This document shows positions 35,009 through 45,560 of a stretch of 64,000 nt of DNA, in pieces (position 1 is the stretch's first letter; each line of letters opens with the position of its first letter). A program made the position numbers and the translations under genes. The DNA is from Blastomyces gilchristii SLH14081 (Eukaryota > Ascomycota > Eurotiomycetes > Onygenales > Ajellomycetaceae), in contig NW_003101674.1 of NCBI RefSeq assembly GCF_000003855.2, positions 25,378 to 89,377 of the forward strand, in the 5' to 3' direction. The notes below the pieces were generated by a model. The model made no database searches. It saw only the letters and a program-made list of their open reading frames with translations, and was not told the DNA's origin.

Positions 35009-35035
35009 GTATTAATTATTCAGCTATCAGAATTA
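35009..35035 (-). mobile_element. SINE-2, tRNA-like head piece
   Basis: After the target duplication gtatt, aattattcagctatcag matches aaccattcggccaccgg of SINE-1 by C-to-T and G-to-A changes. This closes the outermost element of the nest. Confidence 0.7.
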
Positions 35036-35580
35036 TAGCAATTAAATTAGTTAATAGTAAACTTTATATTTTCATTAAATATCTATTTTAAATTTATGAA
35101 TTTCTCTTTTACTTTATTATAGTCTAACAGATAATTTATAAACTTATATACTTATATCTTACTCATAGTTCAATAAGAGATGTCAGAATCAGACTGATGA
35201 AAAATCATTATATAATTCACAGCAGCTTTGATATACTTAATAAAAAGAGAATAAATGTTAGTATTTAACTGTATTATTCATCTCTTAAGAGCTTTCTTCT
35301 AAGTGTTATTCAATGTTCAATTGATTGAAGCTCTTATAGTTTTTAATTTGTTTTCTTTAATTTGTTTTATCAAGATTGTATATGAAACTTTAAATTCTCA
35401 TATCATCTTTGCAATTTTTAGTTTTTAATCTACTTTTAATGTGTCAATGGTGTTTTGAAGCTGAGCTTCAGTGAATTTAGATGATTTAGATATAATGGCG
35501 GTGATTAATGAATACTTGAAGATGAAGAATGATGATAATTACAGTTGCAGTGATATTACAGTTACACTGGTTTGCACTCA
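35036..35580. other. AT-rich edge of the isochore
   Basis: About 540 bp of AT-rich sequence with no assigned element. It may be a decayed fragment of an older repeat. GC content rises abruptly between about 35460 and 35600. Confidence 0.6.
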
Positions 35581-38533
35581 CTAATGGTAGTAAGTTGCGC
35601 TTGGCACGGTTACTACTACTAGTTACTACTACCTAACTTGCACTGCTTCTACAACTCATGGTTCAACAGCCAAGATTTGCATTGAATTAAAATATATTCA
35701 TGCTGTCTCTATAATACACCGAGATTTTATTTTACAAGTCCTTCAGATAGTGTGATTTAATAATTACATGATGGTTATTAAAATCCGCGGTGTACTTGGC
35801 AACTAAGCAATAATAGGATTCTATGTGCGCCAAGTATTTCGTGAGCGCAGTGGTTGCAAAATCCGTCTAATGTCGAGATTTCTCGAATCCTCGGGGAGCT
35901 ATGTGGGGAAGAAGTCATGGCATCAGCATCATGTTTGTTCTGGGAGGCTCTGTGGAGCCGTCGCCCGCATTGGATTTTACTCAAAAAATTCCAACAGTTT
36001 TCCCTGGGGGAAGGAGGAGGATGCTGATAGCAGGAAGGAAGTCGTTGAGCTGGATATGATATATGATTCATTCCTCTGCAGCATATCCAGGGCGACGTCC
36101 GTCCCTGGGAAACGGGAGTGTACCAACTTCGCGGGCCCATCGATCTTAGGTTTTGGTTAGGGAAGTTGGCTAGAATCCCGTGAGGATGTATGGACTTTTA
36201 CAATGGCTGAGAGAGAGCCCATACAAGTGTCATGGAATCTTCCACTGCATAACATCGAAACATGCACGGGTTGGGTTATTCCGATCTAGTCGTAAATGGT
36301 AGACTTGACCGCAGACACTTGCTAAGATATTTTGGTGAGCCGTTGGTCGTTTTAATTTTTAAATTTCTTCATCAATAATAACGGTTTTGCCCAGCGGCCC
36401 GTCGGTCAACACCTACTGCGTAGAACAAACCTGATAAATCAACTGCCCTGTTCTCATCGAGTTTCTCAGAGGTTATCAGTTGCCTGGGGACTCTTCGCTG
36501 TTGAAATGGGATTGGGCTGGCCAACGAGTCAACAACTTCATTCCGATGATTCATGACATGGAAGGGCAGCAGGCTCAGCCTCTCTCGAAACAGATACGTG
36601 CATTGCATTATTGGGCACAACGTAGGGCTCAAAACATTTTCGAACTTGAAACCCCTTTCATCAAGTCTCAAGCAGGTAAACGTTAGCGATGTCGCGATCT
36701 CCTAGATGTCTGTTTTGAGTTTTCCGTAGAGAACGTTGCTTTTTTTTTTTTTTTTTTTTTTTTATCTATATTTTTTATTAGTTACTGCTTTTCTCGAGCG
36801 GTGTTGTCATTCGATGGGGCTGGCCAAGCCAACAATCGACGCTTGGGCTCCAGCAGGCTCGAAGGGGACCGGGTCTCCGCAGCCAGGGAGCCCCATAACC
36901 AAGCCCTAAAAGGGCCGCCAGTAACAGTCCCCAGCCTAGCGCTCAAGGGCTTTTGACTAGCCCGCTAAACCCTGCCGAGGCGGCCGCCTCCCTGTCCCAC
37001 CCCTTGTGCAGAAGGCTGACCCCCCTCCGTTGTCGCCCAATGGCTACAGCCCAATAAGCGGGCAGCGCACCCCCCCCCCCCCAAAAAGGCCATCCGTTGG
37101 GTTGGTTGGCTGCAAGTCTGCAGGTTGGAAAACGACGGGTGTTGACCTGCAAGTTGTGCGTACCTTGGTTTGTCCACCAGAAAAGCCAGAGCAGAGCAGG
37201 TGAAGGGGTCTTCAGTTGGCTGTTGGCGGCTCCAGATGACCAAGGCCTTATAGCCAGCGGCGTTGTGGGTGTGTTGCCACTGGCCCACTGGGTGGGTTGG
37301 ACAATCATATGGGTGGTCGGACGGGGCTTGGTTTCAAAGTTCAGGCGCGAGCTAACCCAGGCTAAGCAAGCCTCTTGTCAAACCCCGGTGGATCCCAACC
37401 CACCGCAATCCACTCCAGCGCACATCCACTACACACCCACCCAAGACATGCAACAACATCCAGCAAAAGATCCTCTCCACCACGTTGTCAATCATCACGT
37501 TCTCTCTGCTCCTGTTTCCCTCTCTCTATCCGTCTCTCCGACTGTGGTTCTCTAACTCTGACTCTCTCTGACTCTATCTGCGGTCACTATTCCTCAACTT
37601 CTGCATTCCCCACCGCATCTTTCTCCTCTTAACACCGGCTGCCATAGCCACCCTCGATCCCTTCTATTGATTGCCCTTTGCCCGTTAGATTTCCAGTTGA
37701 TCCGTTTTCCACCTAGCATCGACCTCGTCTCTCCGTTGAATACCGCTATTATTGCGTTTCACCCTCGTAGATCCTTCGGCTTTAGCCTCGTTGGGAGCCT
37801 TCATATTTCCCAATATCGCGTTTAACCAGACTCTCCGTCCCTCTCTCTCCTCCACCGCCCTCGCTCTATATATATGTCTCTGTAGTTTTTCGAGGTGAGT
37901 GTGGATGACTTTGACCCTTTAGCACACCCACCGGGGAGTTGATAGGCAGCGATCCAAAAGTGCGCCTGCATGATCTCTGGTCACCCTTGGCGTCTCCAGC
38001 TTGCTTTTTTTTTCTTCTGACCGCGCCCTTCGTCACTCACTATTTACTCTATTTGCTTCTCATCTTCCATCAACCACATCTGACGTCTATCTCCAAAGGG
38101 CCCTAGAAATATAATTTCTTCCGCCTCGCTGGGTATTATCTGTTTTCTCCAGGACGCCTGTAACCTGGATTCCTACACTTAAACTACAACTCTTCTCTGC
38201 GTCCACTTCCGCTCTTACATATCCTCCGAACATCGCTCCGAATTCGAATTATCCAGACATCTGTCGAAAATTTACTCCAGACCCCAACCAGCGCTTCCGG
38301 CTTGCTCGTATACCAGTTGAAGTGGGTTTTACGGTTCGCCGGATCCGAGACTATAGTCCTTCAGTCGCTCGCTGCTGGTTTGGCGTGTTTTGCACTACGC
38401 AGCAGGCCGGGCAATCAATCAATATATCTATTCCAATAGACAGCCTCATCACACAACTATAGCCGAAAACTTTTTGGACAATATTTTGGAACCAGCCGCT
38501 ACCGTGGAAGCTACCCGTCGTTCGTTGTGCTTT
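35581..38533. other. Intergenic and leader region upstream of the OGT-like gene
   Basis: No gene recognised. Short overlapping open frames on both strands at 35778-36160 and 36372-36686 lack any family resemblance. A run of 24 T lies at 36740-36763 and a run of 13 C at 37070-37082. From about 37480 the plus strand becomes CT-rich (ctctctatccgtctctccg), as is common in promoters and leaders of filamentous fungi, so transcription of the OGT-like gene probably starts between 37.5 and 38.5 kb. Confidence 0.5.
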
Positions 38534-38616
38534 GTAAGGGAATGAACTTCATGGATTGATGTGGACTATTTTGATTGGCGTTTAGTGCCCTTTCTAACAC
38601 TACTGAGTTTGACTAG
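38534..38616 (+). other. Probable 5'-UTR intron of the OGT-like gene
   Basis: Donor GTAAGG at 38534, branch-like CTAAC at 38594-38598 and acceptor GACTAG ending at 38616 give an 83-nt intron, close to the two 86-nt coding introns. Removing it deletes two of the four upstream ATGs. This is a prediction without transcript evidence. Confidence 0.45.
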
Positions 38617-38618
38617 CC

Positions 38619-38668
38619 ATGGCATGATGCGGTGTCTGAAACGATCAAAAGAACGGTTTTGTCGATAA
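38619..38668 (+). promoter_or_regulatory. Two overlapping upstream ORFs in the OGT-like leader
   Basis: ATG-GCA-TGA at 38619-38627 is a minimal two-codon ORF. A second one of 14 codons starts five bases later (38624-38668) in another frame. The next ATG downstream is the main start at 38772. They may lower or regulate translation of the main ORF. Confidence 0.5.
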
Positions 38669-38771
38669 AGAGTTGGGCAGGCTCCCTGTTGTCCGTTGCT
38701 CTTGTCGATCGTTTCTTCCTTTTCCTCTACCCTTCGAGAGAGTGTTCCCCCTTCTTCCACAGACAAGAGCC

Positions 38772-41700
38772 ATGTTACCGTCTGTGGCACAGCAGTCACA
38801 CCACTTCCTACATCACCATCTGGACCATCAGCCGCCTTTCGACCCATTAGATCCTCTCTATGATCTGGCCGGCAACTCCTTGCGATCGGCTTTCCGCCAG
38901 GGTCAGCAGTATGGATACCCAGACCAGCAGCAGCATTCGGTGATGCTACGTCAGCGGGTCCAATACCAGCGACCCATCCAGCGACCAAATGGTCAAGATT
39001 TGACGACCGCGTCTTTGGTTCAAAATGGAAACACTGTAGAGAACACGCTGAGGCGGAAAACGCCCAACGGAACGCTGGCGGCTGGATACGACGGCACACT
39101 TGGTGATCTATCTATTCAGCGTCCAGCGTTAAAGCATATTTTGGTTTCATCATTGGATAATGGCCAGCCTATATCACCACACTCCGCTCTTCCAACTGAG
39201 TCATGGCAATACAAAAGCCTCGAACCGCCTCCGGCGTCCCAATTTCAGAATTTCCCGCCAACCTACAAGTACGAGGGAACCAGATCCACCGGCCTTCCGA
39301 GTGGTATGTCCCAAAACACCAATGGCACAAGTTGGATTCGGTCCTTGCACTGTCCGCCTGGCATCGATTCAATGCTAAATCAAACAGCATCGCTGCTTCC
39401 GTCACAGAGGTACTATATGCAAAATGGCCCTCCCATCCCGACGGTATTGGCTTCTTCGTTGCAGTCTAATCTTGGCCCAACCGCCTCCGGGGGGGCTGGT
39501 CCTTATGGACCCTATTGGCCTGATGGTGCCTACATCCCGTATCGACCTGCTGCGTCTCGCGATGCACGATACCAATCGACACCCGCATTTGGCCCTGTTC
39601 AAGATAACTCCGCAGCTTTTGCGTCCCTGCAACAACCCTTTAATAGACAGTCCCTCCCTTCCACGGACCTAATTACTCTAGGATTTTCCTGGAACCCCTT
39701 ACCAGCCCAACCAACCCAACAAAATCTGCATCAGTTGTATAATTCGGACCCAGTCGTCCAGGAGTCGTTTCCTCGCCATTCGCAACAAAACCAACTAGAT
39801 ACGTTTTGGGAGCAAAATAACGCTCCTTACCACACTAGATCGGCGCAAAATGCACGACACGATACGCTGCAGCAAAGGCAACCCCAATTAGATAACTTCA
39901 ACTGGCAAGCTCTACCGCAACAGAATGCGTTTCAACGGTCAACGGCGGACGTTAGCTCAAGACCAAGGAATACTGAGTTTAAAGAAAAGATTCTCTCCTG
40001 GGCACATAGTGTATATGTTGACCTACTTACTTCACTTCACCATACTAGAAGGAAAAATGCCGCTCTAGGGATCCAAGACAATAATGGCCGTTCCAAACCG
40101 AATATATACCCCAAACCCCCAAGACAACCGGCTTCTGACTTCAGCTCACAGTCTGGTAATGCGGATGCTACTTTTCCAAATCAACAGTTCCTTCGAACCC
40201 ATTCTCGGCCACTGGACTTGATGACACAAAATCAGATGGATGGCAAACAATTTCCTTTGCGCAATTCTACGGTGCCCGGGAACAATCTCATGCGGAACTA
40301 CCACGACAAACGCGTTAATTTCGGTCAGCATTCGAATCACCGGTTAGCGGATGCTAATGGATTTGATAACCTTCGGCCGATATGTCGCTCTTCCGGTGCT
40401 AATGTGTACAGTGAGGCTTCGGTGATGGAGAATGCTGCGTCTGCCCTGGAAATCCTCTCTAGCCTTTGCCTCGAAAGTGGATGGGAATGGATTGATGGAA
40501 TGCTTGTTGGTGGATGTCTCGCTTACGGCCTTGGGGATTATGATAAAGCCCTTAGGTGGTATACTCGAATACTTAATAAGGATGCTTCGTACGTCTCACC
40601 CCCTTATTATTGCTGCTGTGATAGTCGAACAGCCCATTTTGCGTTTGTTGTCCTAACATTTCTCTTTTTGATAGGCACGTTGAGGCGATATCAAATCTTG
40701 CGGCGACACTTTTCGCTCTTGATCGTCGTGAGGAGGCGCTCAACCATTGGCTACGGGCTGTCAAGCTGCGTCCAAGTTATTTCGAAGCTGTAGAACACCT
40801 CATTGGTCTCCTCTGCAGTAGTCAACGGGGTAAAGAAGCAGTTAATATCATTGAATACGTTGAAACAGCTCTGCGGGTCACGGCGAATGGAGAATGCTTC
40901 AAGATGGACGGTCTTATCAGCGAAACAGACAGTGAAACGGAGAGCAGAGAGTCGAGCGTTTCAACTACAGAGTCCATCGACAAAGCAGCATTTGATTATG
41001 AAGCGGAACCTGATAGTCCTCCTAGCTTCGGTGCTGGTACAAACAAAAATGCGGCCCCCGGTTTTGGATCAAGCGGATATGCTATACCTGGCTGCGATAA
41101 TGGAAGAATACTTGCTCTAATACACGCAAAGGGTAATATGCTCTATGCCTTGGGTGATAATAGCGGGGCAGCGTCCGCCTTCGAAGATGCCATTCTCATC
41201 GGAGCAGGGAGACGGCGGCGTGGAATTCGAAGTCTTATCAGCCTGATACTGTCGGCTTTTGAGGAGGACAATCGTCATAATTTCCCCGCACCCTCGCAGC
41301 GGCGCGACTCTACCAACGCACTGCTTCTTTACCCTGATAAGGCACTGCAAACAGCGACACTCGTTTTCCCTCCCCAAGGGAACCTCCCTGGATTCCAGCA
41401 CATCCCCGACGGGATTGCCAAAAAGGCAGCTATTTCTACTACCAGCAACTCGTTGCTCTCTTTGGCCAAAATCTATCAAGATGGAATGTCTTCCAGTTCA
41501 AGTCTTGGAGGCTCAAAAACCTCTACGGGAGTCCGTGATATTCTTGCTCTTTATTACCTTTCTCTATCACTCCAGCCCAGCCCATCCACGGCCAACAACG
41601 TCGGAATTTTGCTCGCGAGCATCCAGCAGATTGGACCACCTAATCCGTCCCATGCATCTGGCGAAAACCAGCTGCCGGATATCCCTGGAGTTGTTCCAGG

Positions 41701-44007
41701 GAGCGGAATTGCTCTTGCCCTGGCTTATTATAACTACGGGCTGAACCTTGACTCGAAACATGCTCATCTCTATACGAACCTTGGCAGTCTTTTGAAGGAC
41801 ATTGGACAACTCCCAGCCGCAATCAAAATGTATGAACAGGCCGTGCAATGCGACAGTAAATTCGACATTGCGTTGGCCAATTTAGCCAATGCTGTTAAAG
41901 ATTCAGGGCGGATTAACGATGCGATTGGTTACTATAAAAGGGCCGTTGCTGCTAATCCTGAGTTTGCAGAGGCAGTTTGTGGTCTTGCAAACGCATTGAA
42001 CTCGGTTTGCAATTGGAGTGGCAGAGGTGGGATAGCAACTGGCAATGGTGCCCGCGACCGATGGCATGTCGATGACAAGGGGATGCTTCGGGATGCGAAG
42101 GAAATGGGAGTTGATTCCGGCTGGATTAAACGTGTTGTTGAAATCGTGGATAAGCAGCTCAAGGATGGGGAAACATGGGGAAGTGGTGTGCTAGCTTCCA
42201 TGCCGCGGGACCAGTTCGGGCTTAGTTTAGCTCTCGTTGGCAAAGACTCGGTTTTGAGCCATTACAATGCTTCTTTGAACGCTCTTCTGAGAAACTGGGC
42301 GGGAAAGAAATGGGAAGGCTCGAGAATTGTGAGACTCGTCGAACGAGCGATAAAGTGGATCGGTTGGCGTTGGTATCAGGATCGATACGTTCATGGCAAA
42401 GAGTATCCCCCCTCGAAATACTCCCGGCCGCAACTCCCAGCTAGTTTAGCCGCTCCCAACGCCCCGACCGTTTTACCGTTCCACACTTTTACATGCCCCC
42501 TTTCAGCAAGGCAAATCCGTCACATTTCGCAACGCAATGGTCTGCGAATATCGTGCTCGACACTTCGATCTCCTTGGCTGCCTGGAACGGTGTTCCGCCC
42601 TCCCCCACCACCTAACCCCCATTTAAACGTCGGGTATGTTTCATCAGATTTCAACAATCATCCGCTTGCGCACTTGATGCAGTCTGTTTTCGGCCTCCAT
42701 AACCCTTCTCGAGTCAAGGCGTTTTGCTATGCAACAACAGCCAGTGACAACTCCGTGCATCGAAAACAGATAGAACGTGAAGCCCCTGTTTTCCGTGATG
42801 TCAGCAGCTGGCCTGTGGATCGACTAGTGGAACAAATCGTCAATGACGAGATACACATTTTGATAAACCTAAATGGTTATACCCGTGGAGCAAGGAATGA
42901 GGTTTTCGCCGCCAGGCCGGCACCAATACACATGTCATTTATGGGATTCGCGGGTACACTAGGCGCTGAATGGTGCGACTATATCCTTGCGGACCAGATT
43001 TCAATTCCTCCTGAAACCCTCGCTCCAAGGAAACGCATTACTCGGGTCGAAGATCGGTTGGTAGAGGAGGATCATGGCGAAGACCTCGAAGATTGGATCT
43101 ATGGAGAGAGGATCGTTTTTACCCGTCATACATTTTTCTGCTGTGACCATCGCCAGAGTGCTCCAGATTCGCAGGACAGGCGGTTGACCTGGGAAGAGGA
43201 GCAAAGTAACAGGTGGAAAATGCGCAAAGAGATGTTCCCCGATCTCCGTGATGATGCCATAATCCTTGGTAACTTTAATCAACTTTATAAGGTATGAAAA
43301 CTTCCCGCTATTCAAAAAATGCTTATCCCTTTGGACCAATTTCTCAAATGAAACTAACAATTTTCGAATCGCTTTAGATCGAGCCAACCACGTTTCGTAC
43401 CTGGCTACGTATTCTTGCCCACATCCCGAACGCAATTCTCTGGCTTCTTCGGTTTCCAGAACTTGGAGAACACAATCTCAAACAGACAGCTGTTGCCTGG
43501 GCCGGCGAGGCCACGGCCTCCCGCATCGTTTTCACCGATGTCGCTCCCAAACATGCACATATTTCTCGTGCTCGCATTTGTGATTTGTTCCTTGATACCC
43601 CTGAATGCAACGCCCACACAACTGCGGCCGACGTCCTCTGGAGTGGTACCCCACTTCTCACCCTCCCCAGATATAAATATAAAATGTGCTCCCGCATGGC
43701 TTCCAGCATCCTCACCAGCGCCCTCCCGCAGACTGAAGCTGGTCGCCAAGCTGCTCATGAGCTCATTGCATCTTCAGATGAGGAGTATGAAAAACGTGCT
43801 ATAAGTCTTGGCCTGGATCTGAGATATGAACTGGGTGGCCATGGTCGTGCTAGGGGGAGACTGGTTGAATTGAGAAAAATGCTTTTCCTGAATCGATGGG
43901 AAAGTAAACTCTTCGATACCAAACGATGGGTGAATGATCTGGAAGATGCGTATGATGCGGTGTGGAGGAAGTGGGTAAGAGGGGAAGAAGGCGATGTGTG
44001 GCTGTAG
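38772..44007 (+). CDS. Fungal TPR / O-linked GlcNAc transferase-like protein (three exons)
   Basis: Exons 38772-40588, 40675-43291 and 43378-44007 give 1,687 residues. ATG at 38772 is the first ATG after the upstream ORFs; the frame upstream has only a TTG. Residues 1-400 are rich in Gln, Asn and Pro without a fold I know. A conserved-looking FKEKILSWAHSVYVDLL helix follows at about 402. TPR-like repeats lie at about 556-660, 750-925 and 948-1050, with an acidic Ser-rich linker at 683-720. The catalytic region (about 1255-1670) resembles animal OGT: YVSSDFNNHPLAH with His1268 and His1272, NGYTRGARNEVFAARPAPI, HTFFCCDH, NFNQLYK with Lys1478 (the UDP-binding Lys in OGT) and NAHTTAADVLWSGTP. OGT moves GlcNAc from UDP-GlcNAc to Ser/Thr of nuclear and cytosolic proteins. 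Whether fungal members do the same is not settled, so activity and sugar are inference. Confidence 0.93.
40589..40674 (+). other. Intron 1 of the OGT-like gene
   Basis: 86 nt, GTACGT to GATAG. Splicing joins TC and G into a Ser codon and restores KDAS-HVEAISNLAATLFALDRREEAL, a continuous TPR helix pair. The unspliced frame runs on to 40793 but reads as a hydrophobic, Cys-rich stretch without sense. Confidence 0.9.
43292..43377 (+). other. Intron 2 of the OGT-like gene
   Basis: 86 nt, GTATGA to CTTTAG, with a branch-like ACTAAC about 25 nt before the acceptor. It joins NFNQLYK to IEPTTFRTW, the best conserved block of OGT, so the splice is well supported. Confidence 0.95.
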
Positions 44008-45560
44008 TATTGCGGGGCCTTTTAGGACTGGCTATCAGCGCGGAATTTCGTTACTCTCCAGCCCTGATCGTTACGCACGGATGCTCATTTCGCTATTTAT
44101 AGGATCACCATCGCTTGGCCTTCGAATCATCCAACGTTTCTCCACACCCCTTACTTCTCCATCTGGATCATAAGTGCGTTTCATTACACCTTTATTAAAT
44201 CTACCTTGTGATATTTCATGTTTTATTCCCTTTGTTATCGTCGCCACACTTATTTATCGCCACCCTCCTACCTCCTGAAACAACGGGGCTTTGTTTTATG
44301 CTAAAACAGTTTTTGTCGTTTTTCCCTTTTGTTGTACGACTTCTGGAAGAAGCGTATCTTGTCTGCCAACGGCGTTATCTATTTAATCCTCTATGTATGG
44401 CACTTTGGGGCACAAACAGGATATATAGCATGTATTGGACATGGGACTTTTAAGAGCTGGGATGGCATTTTGTCGGGGAAAACATGACTGGAAATGGCAA
44501 GCAGGGTGGGCAATATTCTCTGAGCGCAATAAGTTTTTTATCAAATTATTTTTGCCTTGGAGAGTTGACTCCATCCCTGCTCGGCCCGTTTACTTTGTTT
44601 TGGTTTGATTTAACTAACTCTTTAGTTATCCTTACTATTTTTATAGTTTTTCGATTTTTTTGGGCCCTCTTATTCATGTATTCTCTCCAACTACACCCTT
44701 CTTGGGATAGAGATCCTGTTTTTTGTATATTGAATTCTCGTCCTGGCTCTGCTTTTGCTTCTGCTCTATACCTGACCCCAATTTAACGGGTGTTACTATT
44801 TTGGGCGATTCTCTGTTATTTTGCCCCCTTCAGTTGGGTTTAATATTCCCTTCGGTTATCCTTATAACCCTTCTTCCGCCGTCGCCACAACAACATGGTT
44901 CCAACTACATCAAATCATGACTGTCAGTTCCAGAGACTCTGGGAAAAATAAGAAACATCATCGTGTCACATCTGTTTTGTTTCCTGGCAGGTAGGATAAG
45001 GTACTTAGCCACCTGAACTGTCCAACCAAAAAGGAAAAAAGGGAGGGGGTTATCAGTTAGCTGCCAGCTTGTGGCTATCATTCTAATTATTTTTGTGATG
45101 ATACTGATGAGTGATGATGAATGATGAATGCCTATTTGAATATTGCTGCGAGTTGGGCATGCTCTTCGCTGTCTGGCTATTTAGTTACCCTTTGCGGGGC
45201 GAGGCGTTTGATTCTCTTTTTTGATTTATATGGTTATACTTTTACAATTTGTGATTGATGGGCATATGGATTTGAGCATATGGTACCTGGATTCTATTTT
45301 TTTTATTTTTTACTTTTTTCCTTTCTGCCTTCTGTTTCTAGCTCTCCTTTTTTCACCCCTTGTTGTACTCCATGGAACTGGATCATAGGCCCCCTTGAGT
45401 TCTTTTGTTTTTTTTACCTTTTTATCTCAGCATAATAGATTACGGATCGCCAGCTTCGCAAGATGGGAAATGGCTATGTTAGGAAAAGAGGGGGGGAAAC
45501 CACCCCCCCCCCCCACCCCCCTTCCCCCTCAATTAAATATGGGAAATTTAAGATTTATTT
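44008..45560. other. 3' UTR and downstream sequence of the OGT-like gene
   Basis: T-rich non-coding sequence with no gene. A C-rich stretch with runs of C lies near 45490-45530. I found no clear polyadenylation signal that would fix the transcript end. Confidence 0.5.

Noticed and set aside
1..35035. CRISPR-like array or satellite from the many recurring blocks
   Set aside because: Repeats are long, dispersed and explained by named transposons. No regular short spacing occurs, and the genome is eukaryotic.
35778..36160. Overlapping ORFs on both strands (about 111 and 120 codons) upstream of the OGT-like gene
   Set aside because: The two strands exclude each other, neither product is recognisable and no intron or promoter pattern supports either. 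A small unknown gene cannot be excluded.
38673..40793. A 706-residue ORF as a separate gene
   Set aside because: It begins with TTG rather than ATG and runs through intron 1 (40589-40674). The first real ATG is at 38772, and splicing joins it to the next frame with a continuous TPR region.
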